A stretch of DNA of 7,600 bases. It comes from an uncultured Syntrophobacteraceae bacterium. Its GTDB lineage: Bacteria > Desulfobacterota > Syntrophobacteria > Syntrophobacterales > Syntrophobacteraceae. Position 1 is the stretch's first letter. Each line of letters starts with the position of its first letter. A program made the translations under genes and the position numbers. A model generated the notes under the pieces. It ran no database searches. It saw only the letters and a program-made list of their open reading frames with translations, and was not told where the DNA came from. Positions 7,203-7,600 of this stretch are shown piece after piece. The DNA lies in contig CALBZH010000213.1 of assembly GCA_937889795.1 (NCBI GenBank), forward strand, positions 1-7,600, read 5' to 3'.

Positions 7203-7600
7203 TCAAATTCTTTCGAGGGGGAAGCGAGCCTTGGCAGTCATCACGGAGGCAAGCTCCCCCAAGGCTTTGATCCCACCCTCGATCGTCGAGCTCCACACAC
7301 CGCTGCAGGTGAGCCGAATGAAGTTTCTGTATTTGTGGCGTGAGGAAAAGATGATTCCTGGTACGATCCCGATTCCTTGCTCGCGCGCCTCGAAAAAATA
7401 CTCCTGGGAATCGATATGCTTCGGAAGCTCCACCCAGAGCACCGACCCACCGGACGGGCCCGTAACCTTGGTCTCGGGAGGGAAATAACGCGTGATGGCC
7501 AGCCTCATCGAGTGGACTTGCTTTTCCAGAGCGGCTCGAAGGCGTCTAAGGTGTCGGTCGTATTTTCCTGTCCGCAGAAATTCGGCAATAGCCATCTGAG
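7203..7600 (-). CDS. MocR-type PLP-dependent regulator or aminotransferase, C-terminal part
   Basis: Only the last ~132 codons are in the window; the frame is still open at the right edge, so the true start and the N-terminal half lie outside. The visible part matches the small domain of fold-type I aminotransferases in the MocR/2-aminoadipate aminotransferase style. Landmarks are AIAEFLRTGKYDRHLRRLR near the window edge, then GPSGGSVLWVELP, GIGIVPGIIFSS and NFIRLTCSG, whose Arg normally holds the substrate carboxylate. A final helix ends with a short KARFPLERI tail. If a GntR-type winged-helix domain precedes it, this is a MocR regulator such as those controlling PLP, GABA or taurine genes; if not, a free-standing aminotransferase. 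The PLP-binding lysine is not in view. The internal ATG at 7595 is not a real start, since the homologous region begins well before it. Family secure; subtype undecided. Confidence 0.9.
   Translation of the reverse strand, partial: QMAIAEFLRTGKYDRHLRRLRAALEKQVHSMRLAITRYFPPETKVTGPSGGSVLWVELPKHIDSQEYFFEAREQGIGIVPGIIFSSRHKYRNFIRLTCSGVWSSTIEGGIKALGELASVMTAKARFPLERI

Noticed and set aside
6928..7488. 186-codon plus-strand open frame
   Set aside because: It runs antisense to both the kinase start and the MocR-like gene, which have clear domains; its product has no recognisable feature.

Overview
The window looks like chromosomal DNA of a GC-rich, strictly anaerobic bacterium. The best guess is a sulfate reducer or syntroph of the Desulfobacterota (Syntrophobacter-like). 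This rests on remembered resemblance of the formate--tetrahydrofolate ligase and FolD proteins to that group, on the pairing of those two C1 genes, and on a probable selenoprotein; no search was run.

Layout. (1) 79-2831, plus strand: fhs (formate--tetrahydrofolate ligase) followed by folD (methylene-THF dehydrogenase/methenyl-THF cyclohydrolase). They are separated by 98 nt that hold an 11-bp perfect hairpin, and the pair is closed by a strong intrinsic terminator at 2862-2900. Together they carry out the formate to methylene-THF steps of the methyl branch of the Wood-Ljungdahl pathway, in either direction. (2) 3025-4041, plus strand: a probable two-gene unit, a PilZ-like cytoplasmic protein followed 24 nt later by a secreted DUF1573 (Ig-like) protein. 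The DUF1573 frame is broken by one in-frame TGA at 3862-3864. That TGA sits exactly where the first Cys of the family's Cys-Gly-Cys motif belongs, the same frame encodes the rest of the domain for 58 more codons, and hairpins resembling a bacterial SECIS element follow at once. I read it as selenocysteine, giving a Sec-Gly-Cys motif. This is the most interesting feature of the window. (3) 4131-7019, minus strand: a 962-residue membrane-bound hybrid sensor histidine kinase with six hydrophobic segments, GAF, HisKA, HATPase, a degenerate receiver and an intact receiver. (4) 7203-7600, minus strand: the C-terminal part of a MocR/aminotransferase class I/II protein that runs off the window edge.

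The C1 operon and the kinase/aminotransferase genes look like ordinary, complete or edge-cut genes. No RNA genes, insertion sequences, CRISPR arrays or phage genes were seen. The PilZ-like and DUF1573 genes are the least familiar part. Nothing in the window shows directly that they work with the kinase, which converges on them from the other side.
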